NCBI RefSeq assembly: GCF_900111095.1
Contig: NZ_FOGB01000008.1
Span: 1-64,000, forward strand
Direction: 5' to 3'
Source: Amphritea atlantica
GTDB taxonomy: Bacteria > Pseudomonadota > Gammaproteobacteria > Pseudomonadales > Balneatricaceae
DNA length: 64,000 nucleotides
Made by a program: the position numbers and the translations under genes. The notes under the pieces were generated by a model. It was not told where the DNA came from. It saw only the letters and a list, made by a program, of their open reading frames with translations, and did no database searches. Shown here one piece after another: positions 43,567 through 51,616 of this stretch. Every line of letters begins with the position of its first letter. Position 1 is the stretch's first letter.

Positions 43567-43583
43567 CGGATCCCTTTAGTGCT

Positions 43584-43916
43584 TTAGTTTGTGCATTTTC
43601 CGTTTATTGACTCTGTAATTTTATCAGCGATTGTTTTTACGCCTTCGCCAATAATAGGGTTACTCTGGATTTCCAAACCATAGGTAGTAAATGGTTCACC
43701 TTTACCACCATGATAGAGCTCACCAGAGAATCCATAACCTTTAAATCTAATGGCGTGATTTTCCAACCACGCTTTACTGATACCTTCAGTATTTTCAATT
43801 GCTCTATGCGCACAATTAACAGCTATTGGCTTTTCACTATAAAGCTCGAATATGGCTGAATTCGTTGTACAACCAGCTATCACAAGGGCCAGGAGTATTG
43901 GAATCGCTCTTTTCAT
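43584..43916 (-). CDS. Small lipoprotein, cassette gene
   Basis: A 110-residue protein with a lipoprotein signal peptide: MKRAIPILLALVIAGC, lipobox VIAGC with Cys16. The mature part is unrecognised and has two further cysteines (about 35 and 108). It begins 8 bp after attC 43924-44007, as expected of a cassette gene, but no convincing attC follows its stop, so it may be the truncated distal end of the cluster. Function unknown. Confidence 0.75.
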   Translation of the reverse strand: MKRAIPILLALVIAGCTTNSAIFELYSEKPIAVNCAHRAIENTEGISKAWLENHAIRFKGYGFSGELYHGGKGEPFTTYGLEIQSNPIIGEGVKTIADKITESINGKCTN

Positions 43917-43923
43917 GATTTAT

Positions 43924-44007
43924 GCATAACGCTTTAGGTAAGAGGACGCAGCGAGCGAAGCTTGCGGAGTTCCCGCCCGTAGGGCAGACTTGACCTGTTT
44001 GTTATGT
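43924..44007 (-). repeat. attC-like recombination site 4
   Basis: On the leftward strand the outer boxes are ACATAAC and GTTATGC. The inner arms AGGTCAAG and CTTACCT pair with one unpaired C, an extrahelical base as in real attC sites. The stop codon of the upstream cassette gene (44002) lies in the first box. Length 84 bp. Confidence 0.8.
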
Positions 44008-44427
44008 AGAAAATGGTTCAAAGATATACTCCCAGGCGAACACTGCCAAGATTAAGGTCGAGAACAAGCCGATTGATTTGAACAGTTTGCGCCGGTGTTC
44101 CAAGCCTTGTTGCGTAAGAAGTTTGGGATGTGCGACGATATTGAATGGGCTCCACCGGATTGACCGAAAAGACTCCTTGGGCAGATCTTTACGCCGTTCT
44201 GCGGTCATGCGAAAAAGGTTCACGACTGCTTGAACCCAAAGGAACGGCCCAAAGACGATTGCCACAGCGAAGAGGATCAGTTGAACGACAATGCTCAGGA
44301 GCTTTACTCCTGCCGTTTGGTTTAAGTCCACACCAAAATATAGGACTGCCCATGCGGTTGATGCCAACCAAACGGCACAAACTAGAATGCATACGATAAG
44401 TGCGATGCGCTTTGGTTGAAGGTTCAA
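44002..44427 (-). CDS. Three-segment membrane protein, cassette gene
   Basis: A 141-residue protein with three strongly hydrophobic segments (about 9-31, 44-69 and 117-134) and a basic loop around HRRKLFKS. No known family was recognised. It is bounded by attC-like sites at 43924 and 44451, so it is a self-contained cassette. It may act in the inner membrane; function unknown. Confidence 0.75.
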   Translation of the reverse strand: MNLQPKRIALIVCILVCAVWLASTAWAVLYFGVDLNQTAGVKLLSIVVQLILFAVAIVFGPFLWVQAVVNLFRMTAERRKDLPKESFRSIRWSPFNIVAHPKLLTQQGLEHRRKLFKSIGLFSTLILAVFAWEYIFEPFST

Positions 44428-44450
44428 ATTAGAAGGCCCGGTCTTTTTCT

Positions 44451-44522
44451 ATATAACGCTTAGGGTAAGCGAATAGGAGAACGCGTAGCGTTTGACGAAT
44501 CCGCTTGACCCTTTTGTTAGGT
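44451..44522 (-). repeat. attC-like recombination site 3
   Basis: Leftward strand: ACCTAAC (perfect RYYYAAC) and GTTATAT outer boxes. The inner arms GGGTCAAGCG and CGCTTACCC pair with a single unpaired C. Length 72 bp. This is the clearest attC of the set. Confidence 0.85.
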
Positions 44523-44525
44523 GTT

Positions 44526-44945
44526 TTAGCTATGTTGAAGTAAGAACTCACTGATTTCTCTCTTTAGCTCCAAATCTGATGTCAACTTTGCCGCTTCATT
44601 AGCCTCTTTTGCAATCATTACCCCTTTTTCAGAATCACCAGCCTCTGCGTACAATTCAGCCATTGCTATTTTTATTGACGCTACATACTTCACCAAATCA
44701 TACTGTTCTGCGCTGTTAAGTGCTTTCTTATAAATATTTAACGCTGCACTAGCAGCTGTTGTGAAATCTGCAAGAGTTTTCCAATGGAATGGATGGCTTT
44801 GACCATTGACCTCAGCAGACTTACATAACAGCTCTAAATCGTGATAAGCAGACCAAATCGACCTTTGATCCTCTGCTGCCGAAGCATTAACAATGTCCAA
44901 CGCCAGTTGGTGAATTTCATCGTACAGAGGTGGCTTCATAGTCAT
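44526..44945 (-). CDS. Helical (TPR-like) protein, cassette gene
   Basis: A 139-residue, largely alpha-helical, alanine-rich protein. Stretches such as YDLVKYVASIKIAMAELYAEAGDSEKGVMIAKEANEAAKL resemble tetratricopeptide-type helix pairs. No signal peptide. The ATG overlaps the outer box of the attC-like site at 44942-45016 and the stop precedes the next site, a classic cassette arrangement. Function unknown; possibly a protein-protein interaction module. Confidence 0.72.
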   Translation of the reverse strand: MTMKPPLYDEIHQLALDIVNASAAEDQRSIWSAYHDLELLCKSAEVNGQSHPFHWKTLADFTTAASAALNIYKKALNSAEQYDLVKYVASIKIAMAELYAEAGDSEKGVMIAKEANEAAKLTSDLELKREISEFLLQHS

Positions 44946-45016
44946 AACACCTACGCCTTTATAATTTGCCGCCTGGTACGCAGCGTAAAACGGTCAAATT
45001 GATAGCCTTGTTAAAT
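44942..45016 (-). repeat. attC-like recombination site 2
   Basis: Leftward strand: ATTTAAC (perfect RYYYAAC) and GTTATGA (imperfect) outer boxes. Inner arms AATTTG and CAAATT pair, extended by GACCG/CGGC. Length 75 bp. The stop codon of the upstream cassette gene lies in the first box and the start of the next lies in the second. Confidence 0.7.
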
Positions 45017-45415
45017 GCCGTCTCTTTCGTTGGCATACAGTTCATATTTTTCACCAAATTCTAATTCAAGGGCTATACGTAGAAAACCTGGATATGCAAA
45101 CCAATATTGCCTACGCATATGATCATTGAATTTTTCGGCTCCCATTTCTTCTGCGTACATTTTCTGGTGATAGGCATTAATTGGGCTGCGATCAATAGTG
45201 ATAATTTGTTTTCTATGCTTCTTTAGCAAGAGTCTCAACTGCTTGTTGGTATTTATACCAAAATATCGAAGCTCACCTAATTCTTCGCTATAGCCACTAT
45301 TACTAGGAGCATAATCATTGACCTTCGGAAACAGAGATCGAAGGTTTTTGTACACAAGAGCTTCATCTAGCTCCTTTTGATCAATTTCGGATCTTGCGCT
45401 GTGATTCATACGCAT
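45011..45415 (-). CDS. Unrecognised protein, cassette gene
   Basis: A 134-residue soluble protein, charged and aromatic-rich (for example HMRRQYWFAYPGFLRIALELEFGEKYELY). No family recognised. The start ATG at 45415 overlaps the recombination box of attC 45414-45486; an ATG two codons later is also possible. No signal peptide or membrane segment. Function unknown. Confidence 0.72.
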   Translation of the reverse strand: MRMNHSARSEIDQKELDEALVYKNLRSLFPKVNDYAPSNSGYSEELGELRYFGINTNKQLRLLLKKHRKQIITIDRSPINAYHQKMYAEEMGAEKFNDHMRRQYWFAYPGFLRIALELEFGEKYELYANERDGI

Positions 45416-45486
45416 TTAACGGTTCAATGTGCGGCGACCGTTAGCGAGTTCAGCCTGTAGGGCGATACTGCCTTTGCTTGTTAAGT
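45414..45486 (-). repeat. attC-like recombination site 1
   Basis: Leftward strand: ACTTAAC (perfect RYYYAAC) and GTTAAAT (perfect GTTRRRY) outer boxes, 73 bp apart end to end. The inner pairing is less regular than in sites 3 and 4, with several mismatches. Confidence 0.75.
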
Positions 45487-45503
45487 GTGGGGCTGCCGGC
45501 ACG

Positions 45504-45704
45504 CTAAATTTTGTAATATTTTTTTGCATCTTTCTCTGACAAACCTGATGGATAACTGCCATTGTTGTCTTCCCAGTACGCACCACAAACAGAGCATTGG
45601 TTTAACCGAGTTTGGCGATCAAAATTAGTGCCGCCAATTTCTATAAGAACCTTATCTCTATTGATTCCGCTGGCCCATGCATTTCTCACAGCCTGTATCC
45701 TCAA
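45504..45704 (-). CDS. Small cysteine-containing protein, cassette gene, probably 5'-truncated
   Basis: A 66-residue frame read from a TTG codon, containing CSVCGAYW, a possible single CxxC metal knuckle. The same frame stays open upstream to a stop near 45755, adding about 16 codons including SCGVKPEQC, but offers no standard start. No attC or attI lies upstream. The most likely reading is a cassette cut at its 5' end when the cluster was separated from its integron; a TTG start is the alternative. Function unknown. Confidence 0.5.
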   Translation of the reverse strand: MRIQAVRNAWASGINRDKVLIEIGGTNFDRQTRLNQCSVCGAYWEDNNGSYPSGLSEKDAKKYYKI

Positions 45705-46442
45705 ACATTGCTCTGGTTTGACACCACAAGACTGAGGATGAGAGAGCTGTATCTATTTGAAGTAAAAGAATAATTCTGAAGCACGCTATTATTCATCTTC
45801 TGAAAACACGCCAGCACGATTTGCTGTTTTTAATGGCTCCGCTTTGTCACCTGCCATACTTCCTATCCGGCTGATCATGCACCACTTCTAAAGGTTATTC
45901 CAGTGCCAAACCATGCCAATTTTCTGAGCTTGTTTAAATTAACTGCCTGTCTTGATGTTTCACTCGCTCATTACCTTCTCTGTGTTCTCTGTGTTCTCTG
46001 TGTTCTTAGCATGCCCTTTGGGTACTGTGGTAAAACGCTCTTATGTTGGATATTGAGCATTGAGGGCGCAAAGTTAAAAACCGCTCTCTGGACATAGATA
46101 TCACCCCATTCGCATATAGACACAGTTTATTGTCAATCCGGTTTCTATTTGCAGCGTTTTACCCGTAAAATACTCCCGCGCTGGGCACCGGCGCTATACA
46201 GGGAGCCACATGAAAAGGACTTTTTCAAAGTGATTTTAACTCAGTCAGTTAGCCAGTTTTTTACTCAGATGCTCTGTTTGTGTGCTTCTGCGCACCGGCA
46301 CTGTGTTTCAGAGTAGAACGCTGGATAGTCGTTAAGCTGCTCCAGACGAGATAATGTTTACCCATTTCATACAACACTGTCGGTCTTACACTGCTTGTTT
46401 ATATGGATGTTTACGAAAGCTTATTTATAACCGGGATGAAAA
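45705..46442. other. Gene-free region right of the cassette cluster
   Basis: About 740 bp holding the residual open frame of the first cassette (to ~45755), an AT-rich stretch, the dispersed repeat copy at 45975-46032, and the probable promoter and leader of the DUF945 gene. No additional gene, integrase or attI sequence is visible. Confidence 0.65.
45975..46032 (-). repeat. Dispersed repeat copy, right flank of the cassette cluster
   Basis: Read leftward it gives TACCACAGTACCCAAAGGGC, then ATGCTAAGAACACAGAGAAC and further ACACAGAGA units, so it is the inverted partner of 43453-43502. The GTGTTCTCT word is tandemly repeated three times. Confidence 0.85.
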
Positions 46443-47783
46443 ATGAAGAAACCTATTATTGTTGGTCTGGTTGCCGTTGCTGCGGTAGCCGGTGGATTGC
46501 CTTATGCATCTGGCTATCTGGCAGAGTCACAAACCAGACAGTCTCTTGTTGATCTGAATTCACGATCCCCCTACGGGAAGATGGAGATTGTGAAGTATGA
46601 GCGGGGATATAAGGCAACCTATGCGGAATATAAGTGGGTGACCAATCCCGAGCTGGAACAGGACCTGCCAATCGGTGAGGTAGTGATTGGCTGTGACGGT
46701 GTGCACAACATGCTCAGCTTCGATTACTCATGCACCCTGAAAAATATGGGGCTTCAGGATGAGCAGATCCGTGCAGCGTTTAAAGGTAAAGAGCCTGTCA
46801 CTATCTCAGGTAGTATTGATCTGATGGGGGAAGAAACCTCTCAGATGACTATTAACCCGTTCGATATCACCACTGCAACAAGCGTCAGAATCACATCCGA
46901 CGGTGGTCGCATGAGTTCAAAGGCGAACGCTTCATTGTCGGAGGTAGAGGTTGATGGAACGTTCTCACCGGTTGCCGTTGTGGATGCTGGCGGCGGCGAG
47001 GTGCGTATCAGCGAGTCAACCCTGACGATGGATGGCGCTATGTACGAAAAGAGATTTTTCCTTGGAGACAGTACGTTTAACGTTGATCATATAACGGTTG
47101 TCGCCCCAGAGCTGGAGGCCCCCCTGACGGTCAAAGGCGTTTCTATGGTTTCCAGTGGTGATGTTGAAAAGGGTAACTATAGCGGTGATGGCAGCCTTAA
47201 CATTGGCGAATTTACCCTGCCTGCAGCGTTGAATAAAAGAACTAACAGTGACGTATCGGTAAAAGATGTGAGTATTGGTGTCAGCTTTGCCGATACCCCT
47301 TTTGCACCGATTTCGAAACTGTCTGATTACTCTCAGAAGCTGGCAAAACAGATGTCTGAATCAGGCTCGGTTGATCCGGGTATGGTTGGAATGGATGAGC
47401 AGTTTCTTAAAGAGCAGGTAGTCGCGTTATTGAAAAAAGACCTGGCGATCAATCTTTGGGTGAACTCAGACGTCAATGATGGCGCCCTGGAATCACACGT
47501 TAACACCTTGTTAACCAAAGATATCACCGAGGAATTTATCTCTGAACTGGAAACCGGTGGAGCGTTAGCTGCGATGAAACTGTTGCAGCAGGTGGATCTG
47601 GATATTCTGGTGGCCATCCCCAATAGCGTGTCTGAGCTTTCGCCGGAAGTCGCGATGATGGCGGCGATGAGTAACAAATTTGTTGCGGATGATTCTGGAT
47701 TAACGGCAAAACTGATTCTCAAGGACGGTGCCATTACACTCAATGGTGAGCCCACTTCGATTGAAGCGCTGATGCGTAACTAA
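46443..47783 (+). CDS. YdgA family protein (DUF945)
   Basis: A 446-residue protein with an N-terminal signal-anchor (KKPIIVGLVAVAAVAGGLPYASGYLAE). The long beta-rich body is typical of DUF945/YdgA proteins, including the YERGYKATYAEYKW stretch near residue 52 and a C-terminal SELSPEVAMMAAMSNKFVADDSGLTAKLILKDGAITLNGEP. Located in the periplasm or inner membrane; biochemical role unestablished. Monocistronic, with a bidirectional terminator at 47882. Confidence 0.85.
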   Translation: MKKPIIVGLVAVAAVAGGLPYASGYLAESQTRQSLVDLNSRSPYGKMEIVKYERGYKATYAEYKWVTNPELEQDLPIGEVVIGCDGVHNMLSFDYSCTLKNMGLQDEQIRAAFKGKEPVTISGSIDLMGEETSQMTINPFDITTATSVRITSDGGRMSSKANASLSEVEVDGTFSPVAVVDAGGGEVRISESTLTMDGAMYEKRFFLGDSTFNVDHITVVAPELEAPLTVKGVSMVSSGDVEKGNYSGDGSLNIGEFTLPAALNKRTNSDVSVKDVSIGVSFADTPFAPISKLSDYSQKLAKQMSESGSVDPGMVGMDEQFLKEQVVALLKKDLAINLWVNSDVNDGALESHVNTLLTKDITEEFISELETGGALAAMKLLQQVDLDILVAIPNSVSELSPEVAMMAAMSNKFVADDSGLTAKLILKDGAITLNGEPTSIEALMRN

Positions 47784-47881
47784 GGCGATCAGCCATTGAT
47801 CGCCTGGCGGCGTTGCAGACCCTGATAGGGGATTGTGGCTGAGATTCATTGGCCAAAGCAATGTCCGAAAGGCATAAAAAC

Positions 47882-47906
47882 GGCCGCTCACTACGAGCGG
47901 CCTTTT
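47882..47906. terminator. Bidirectional intrinsic terminator
   Basis: Arms GGCCGCTC and GAGCGGCC around ACTAC, followed by TTTT and preceded by AAAAAC. It separates the rightward DUF945 gene from the leftward SDR gene. The following ~35 bp are nearly identical to the sequence beside the gcvP terminator at 54927-54967. Confidence 0.85.
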
Positions 47907-48045
47907 GCGTTTTAACTTCAATCAATATCAAACTTACGCCGTAGATTTTGATTACCTGGATGAGCGGTTACTTTGGTGTGAACGGCAACTGAGGGAGGAG
48001 ACATGATGAGTTCACCTTTCATTGGCAAACATCGTGAACATATCC

Positions 48046-48801
48046 TTACTCCCTCATCAATCTCTCGAACGTATGATCGGCCATACCCGCCGACAGTCCA
48101 CCATCGACGTTTATCGACTGGCCGGTCAGGTAACTGCAGTCAGGGGCCGCAAGAAAATGACAGAGTGCTGCGACTTCCTCAGGCTGACCAACCCTGGCCA
48201 TGGGGCTTGTTCGCTCGGTCATCACCACTTCAGGATGGTCCGGGGTCAGCATCTCGGTCCACACCGAGGCCGGGCAGATTGCATTGACCCGGATCTTTCG
48301 CGGTACCAGTTCCATCGCTGCGACCCGGGTCAGGCTGCACACGGCTGACTTGGTTGCGGAGTATTGACCGTAACCGGGATAGCCAACTTTTGATACGTCT
48401 GACGACGTATTGATAATGGACCCGCCATCGTTCATGTGCAGCGGTGCAAAGCGCAAGCCGTTGTAGACCGCTTTGACATTGATCTCCAGGATACGTTGAA
48501 ACTCATCGGCACTTTGCTCGGCAATGGTCGGTCCGGAATTTTCAATGCCTGCATTGTTCATAACAATGTCGAGCTTGCCCATGCGCGCTTCCGCTTCCTC
48601 AAAACAGGCTCGTAACTGATCTTCATCGGTGACGTCTGCCTGTATAAAGATGCCGTTCATTTCGTCTGCGAGACTTGCCCCATCTCGGCGACCAACGATC
48701 GCCACCCTGGCACCGGCAGCGGCAAAACGTCTTGCGCTTGCCAATCCGATACCTGAAGTACCACCTGTAATCAGTGCATTTAATCCTTTAAGCGAAAACA
48801 T
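48046..48801 (-). CDS. Short-chain dehydrogenase/reductase
   Basis: A 251-residue classical SDR with every catalytic element: TGGTSGIG at 13-20, NNAG near 86, serine in INTSSDVSK (about 138), YSATK (about 151-155) and PASVWTEM. It should be an NAD(P)-dependent alcohol dehydrogenase/ketoreductase. It reads leftward after the LuxR and aldehyde dehydrogenase genes and may interconvert an alcohol and carbonyl in the same amino-alcohol locus. Substrate unknown. Confidence 0.9.
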   Translation of the reverse strand: MFSLKGLNALITGGTSGIGLASARRFAAAGARVAIVGRRDGASLADEMNGIFIQADVTDEDQLRACFEEAEARMGKLDIVMNNAGIENSGPTIAEQSADEFQRILEINVKAVYNGLRFAPLHMNDGGSIINTSSDVSKVGYPGYGQYSATKSAVCSLTRVAAMELVPRKIRVNAICPASVWTEMLTPDHPEVVMTERTSPMARVGQPEEVAALCHFLAAPDCSYLTGQSINVDGGLSAGMADHTFERLMRE

Positions 48802-48903
48802 TCATATCTCCAAAATTGTGGTGCCGATAATGTGGGGCCGATGATATATCCAGCCTTTTCCTGACGCTCTGTTGTTGAAACGACATAAACAAGCATCGGG
48901 TTA

Positions 48904-49734
48904 TCAGAAAAAACCTTCTAGCGGATCGCCCCCCTCGTATTGTTCAAACCGCATCAAAGCACCCATGAACAGATTATGCAGATCAACCTGAGAGCCGATA
49001 TCAAGCTTTCGGTAGCTGTTGCGCAAGTGAACCCGCACGGTTCCCGGTGAGATAAATAATTTGTCGGCAATGGAGGCCGGGGAATATCCCTGTAATACCA
49101 TACGGATAACGGCACACTCCCGCTCCGTCAGTTTTGATGAGCCGAAATTGGCCAACGCCTGATCTAACTGACGATTGAGGGGTTTCGACAGCTGGTCGCC
49201 CCAGTGTTGCTGACATAACATATCGATGAGGGGGGTCAGTGTTTCAAGCAGTTGCCGTTCTGAGCGGCTTAAGCGGGCCGTACTACCTACGCCGTGACCA
49301 ATACTCAGATGCAGAAACTGTCCCCCTGGGAAGATGATCAGGTATCCACACTCATCTTCGAGTCCGATCTTAACCAGATACTGCTTGTAAAACTCGCTCT
49401 GACGAAACCCGTCGGGGACCAGTTCACCGTAGGTGAAGAACTGGCTTTGTTTCAGTTCGACACTCGCGCGGTAAAATGGGTCCAGCAGGTAGGCTCCCGC
49501 AAGATACATATCAATTGACTGACAACCAATCTGCTCAGTTTTCTCGGAAACCAGAAACTCAGGCTTATCCTCGAATAGAATCAGTGTTATCTCATCGGCA
49601 GGAATAAATTGCTTGATAACCTCGATCAGTAACTGAGGAAAATCATCATTACCGATCTGCGGAACGAGCTGAGTCAGACTGTTGGACAACCGGCCGATCA
49701 TCGTCAAAGCTGTCGGGTGTATTGTTCTGCTCAT
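48904..49734 (-). CDS. LuxR-type HTH transcriptional regulator
   Basis: About 276 residues. The C-terminal ~65 residues are a LuxR/FixJ HTH (LTERECAVIRMVLQGYSPASIADKLFISPGTVRVHLRNSYRKLDI). The N-terminal ~200 residues do not resemble a receiver or a clear autoinducer-binding domain. The ATG at 49734 is chosen because GAGGT lies 6 bases upstream; an in-frame TTG at 49782 is less likely. It lies between the SDR and the aldehyde dehydrogenase and probably controls this locus, including the divergent promoter at 51316-51616. Confidence 0.87.
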   Translation of the reverse strand: MSRTIHPTALTMIGRLSNSLTQLVPQIGNDDFPQLLIEVIKQFIPADEITLILFEDKPEFLVSEKTEQIGCQSIDMYLAGAYLLDPFYRASVELKQSQFFTYGELVPDGFRQSEFYKQYLVKIGLEDECGYLIIFPGGQFLHLSIGHGVGSTARLSRSERQLLETLTPLIDMLCQQHWGDQLSKPLNRQLDQALANFGSSKLTERECAVIRMVLQGYSPASIADKLFISPGTVRVHLRNSYRKLDIGSQVDLHNLFMGALMRFEQYEGGDPLEGFF

Positions 49735-49806
49735 CAGTACCTCACTTGTCTGTCCTGCCACTATTCGTTGCAGGACATACAAGTTTCCCCGGCAACGAAT
49801 AACGAA

Positions 49807-51315
49807 TTATAACTGCATGATCACCGTTTTTACCTGTAGGAAGTGCTCCAGTTGCTCAGGCCCCAGATCACGGCCGATACCCGACTGCTTGTAACCACCA
49901 AACGGCAGAGAAGAATCCATCGCATCATGGGTGTTAACAAAGACCGTACCGGCCTCCATTTTCTTAACCATTCGATGTGCCCGGCTGACATCCTGAGTAA
50001 ACACGGAAGCGGTCAGGCCATAATCAGAATCGTTCGCTAAGCGTACGGCTTCCTCTTCTGTATCAAAAGGAATTACGGCAAGCACCGGGCCGAAAATCTC
50101 TTCGCGTACAATTTTCATTGAGTTATTACAGTCCGCAAAGACGGTCGCCTGCATGTAGTACCCCGGGCGATCTGCCTGCTCACCGCCACATACGAGTCGC
50201 GCGCCTTCGGCTTTACCCGATTCGATATAGTTGAGTATCTTATCCAGCTGACCACGGCTAATCTGTGGCCCCTGGGTAATGCTGGTATCAAGCGGGTCGC
50301 CAATCACCATGTCGTTGGCGGCTTTTGCCACCGCCTCAACAGCCTGGTCATATAAGCCACGCTGAACGTACAGGCGCGATCCTGCGGAACAGGTCTGACC
50401 CGAGTTGAAGAAGACGGATTGCAGTGTCCCGGTGACGATATCCTCCAGTTTGGCATCATCAAAGGCCACCATCGCGGACTTACCCCCTAGCTCCAGCGTT
50501 GCAGGATTCATGTTTTCCAACGCTGCTTTCCCCACCAGCTTACCAACCGGAGTTGATCCGGTGAAGGAAACTTTACTGATCCACGGATGACCTGCCAGTG
50601 GGCTGCCAATGCCAACACCTGTACCTATAACGATATTAACCACACCATCCGGTAACCCCGCTTCCTGCCAGATCTTCATCAGATAGATCATGCTCATCGG
50701 AGTGATCTCAGCGGGTTTCAGCACAATCGTACAACCTACCGTCAGCGGCGCACACATTTTCCAGATCGCCATATTCAGCGGCCAGTTCCATGGCACAATA
50801 GCTCCAACGACACCAATCGGTTCTTTCAGGGTAAAACCAAAGGTTTCGCCAGGACAGGAGACATTGCGGGTATGACCTTCAATCTTTGTCGCCCATCCGG
50901 CCATGTAACGCAGAAAGTCTATCGACCCGGCGATATCCACTTCTTTACAACCACTGATCGCTTTTCCTGCGTCAATCGCTTCCAGCTCTGCCAGCGTCTG
51001 TGCATGAGCCTCCATCGCATCAGCCATGCGGAACAACAGCGCCTGACGTTCATTCGGTTTCATCTCTGCCCATGGTCCGCTACGGAATGCGCGATTAGCT
51101 GCTGCGACGGCCCGGTCCAGATCGCCCAGAGTTGCTTTAGGCACCGTCAGCAAGTGTTCACCGTTGGAAGGGTCTTCAATATTCAGCGTTGTGCCATCCT
51201 CGCTATCGACGAACTGACCGTCAATAAACATCTTCTGGTGGCCCGCTTCAATAAAGGCTCGGGTCTGTGGCGTGACATTGTATTTTTCCAGCATCGCTTC
51301 AATCGTCGCATTCAT
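49807..51315 (-). CDS. NAD-dependent aldehyde dehydrogenase
   Basis: About 502 residues, ALDH superfamily. The general base is in ATLELGGKS (about E275) and the cysteine in NSGQTCSAGSR (about C309), the class 1/2-type environment seen in acetaldehyde and betaine aldehyde dehydrogenases. ATG at 51315 is preferred (GAGAT upstream) over the TTG at 51351. It diverges from the kinase/phospho-lyase fusion gene across a shared regulatory region, so it probably oxidises the aldehyde released by that enzyme. Confidence 0.92.
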   Translation of the reverse strand: MNATIEAMLEKYNVTPQTRAFIEAGHQKMFIDGQFVDSEDGTTLNIEDPSNGEHLLTVPKATLGDLDRAVAAANRAFRSGPWAEMKPNERQALLFRMADAMEAHAQTLAELEAIDAGKAISGCKEVDIAGSIDFLRYMAGWATKIEGHTRNVSCPGETFGFTLKEPIGVVGAIVPWNWPLNMAIWKMCAPLTVGCTIVLKPAEITPMSMIYLMKIWQEAGLPDGVVNIVIGTGVGIGSPLAGHPWISKVSFTGSTPVGKLVGKAALENMNPATLELGGKSAMVAFDDAKLEDIVTGTLQSVFFNSGQTCSAGSRLYVQRGLYDQAVEAVAKAANDMVIGDPLDTSITQGPQISRGQLDKILNYIESGKAEGARLVCGGEQADRPGYYMQATVFADCNNSMKIVREEIFGPVLAVIPFDTEEEAVRLANDSDYGLTASVFTQDVSRAHRMVKKMEAGTVFVNTHDAMDSSLPFGGYKQSGIGRDLGPEQLEHFLQVKTVIMQL

Positions 51316-51616
51316 AACGGATCTCGTATTGTTTTTGTGGAAACCAAACAAAGGGTGTCTGTTAAACCAACGGCCAGACTAGCGGCTCGCCGAGAAACAC
51401 AACCTTCCATACACTGCTGAAAGTCTGAATCTCTCTGAGTCAAAGAGGTATACCCTTTGCAGGGTATTTTTCCGGGTTCGCCCTCTGTGAATTACGTCAC
51501 AGAGGTTATTCTCTTCCTTTCTCTCTCATCTCAGAATAGTCTCACCGGTCTGAGACGGACCAGGCAAACAGCTAATATCTATTCTTGCTAATACCTATTC
51601 TTGAAAGGATAACAAC
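51316..51616. promoter_or_regulatory. Divergent regulatory region with three repeat structures
   Basis: The ~300 bp between the aldehyde dehydrogenase and the fusion gene contains three structures. The first is a perfect 7 bp inverted repeat ATACCCT-TTGC-AGGGTAT (51450-51467). The second is an inverted repeat GTCTCA-CCGGTC-TGAGAC (51539-51556). The third is a tandem duplication of the 16-mer GCTAATATCTATTCTT (51571-51586 and 51587-51602, one mismatch) ending 14 bp before the fusion gene. These are candidate binding sites for the LuxR-type protein or another regulator. Confidence 0.65.

Larger units (their letters stand above)
43157..43583. other. Repeat-rich region between sbcC and the cassette cluster
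   Basis: This stretch contains a decayed copy of the dispersed CACAGAG repeat (43163-43208), a REP-like inverted pair (43221-43299) and a single REP-like half (about 43403-43415). It also holds a good copy of the dispersed repeat (43453-43502) and two direct copies of a 23 bp palindromic unit (43513-43566). No gene is supported. Confidence 0.75.
43584..45755 (-). mobile_element. Integron cassette cluster without integrase (CALIN-like)
   Basis: Five small leftward genes each end next to, or start at, a 72-84 bp imperfect inverted repeat with attC features: outer RYYYAAC and GTTRRRY-type boxes, and inner paired arms. Two of the four sites also show the unpaired extra base typical of attC. No integrase gene or attI is seen in the window. 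The genes are AT-richer than their surroundings and mostly unrecognised, as integron cassettes usually are. Bounds are approximate; the right end is where the first cassette's reading frame loses its upstream part. Confidence 0.8.

Noticed and set aside
43500-43583. A fifth attC site after the last cassette gene
   Set aside because: The palindromic TAAAGGG...CCTTTAGT units fold, but no RYYYAAC/GTTRRRY box pair is present on the cassette strand.
45903-46097. A 64-codon rightward open frame right of the cassette cluster
   Set aside because: Its central Leu-Cys-Val repeat is a translation of the tandem CTCTGTGTT repeat words; no start signal or family match.
48003-48348. Overlapping rightward open frames over the 3' end of the SDR gene
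   Set aside because: They are antisense to the conserved C-terminus of a canonical SDR and show no features of their own.
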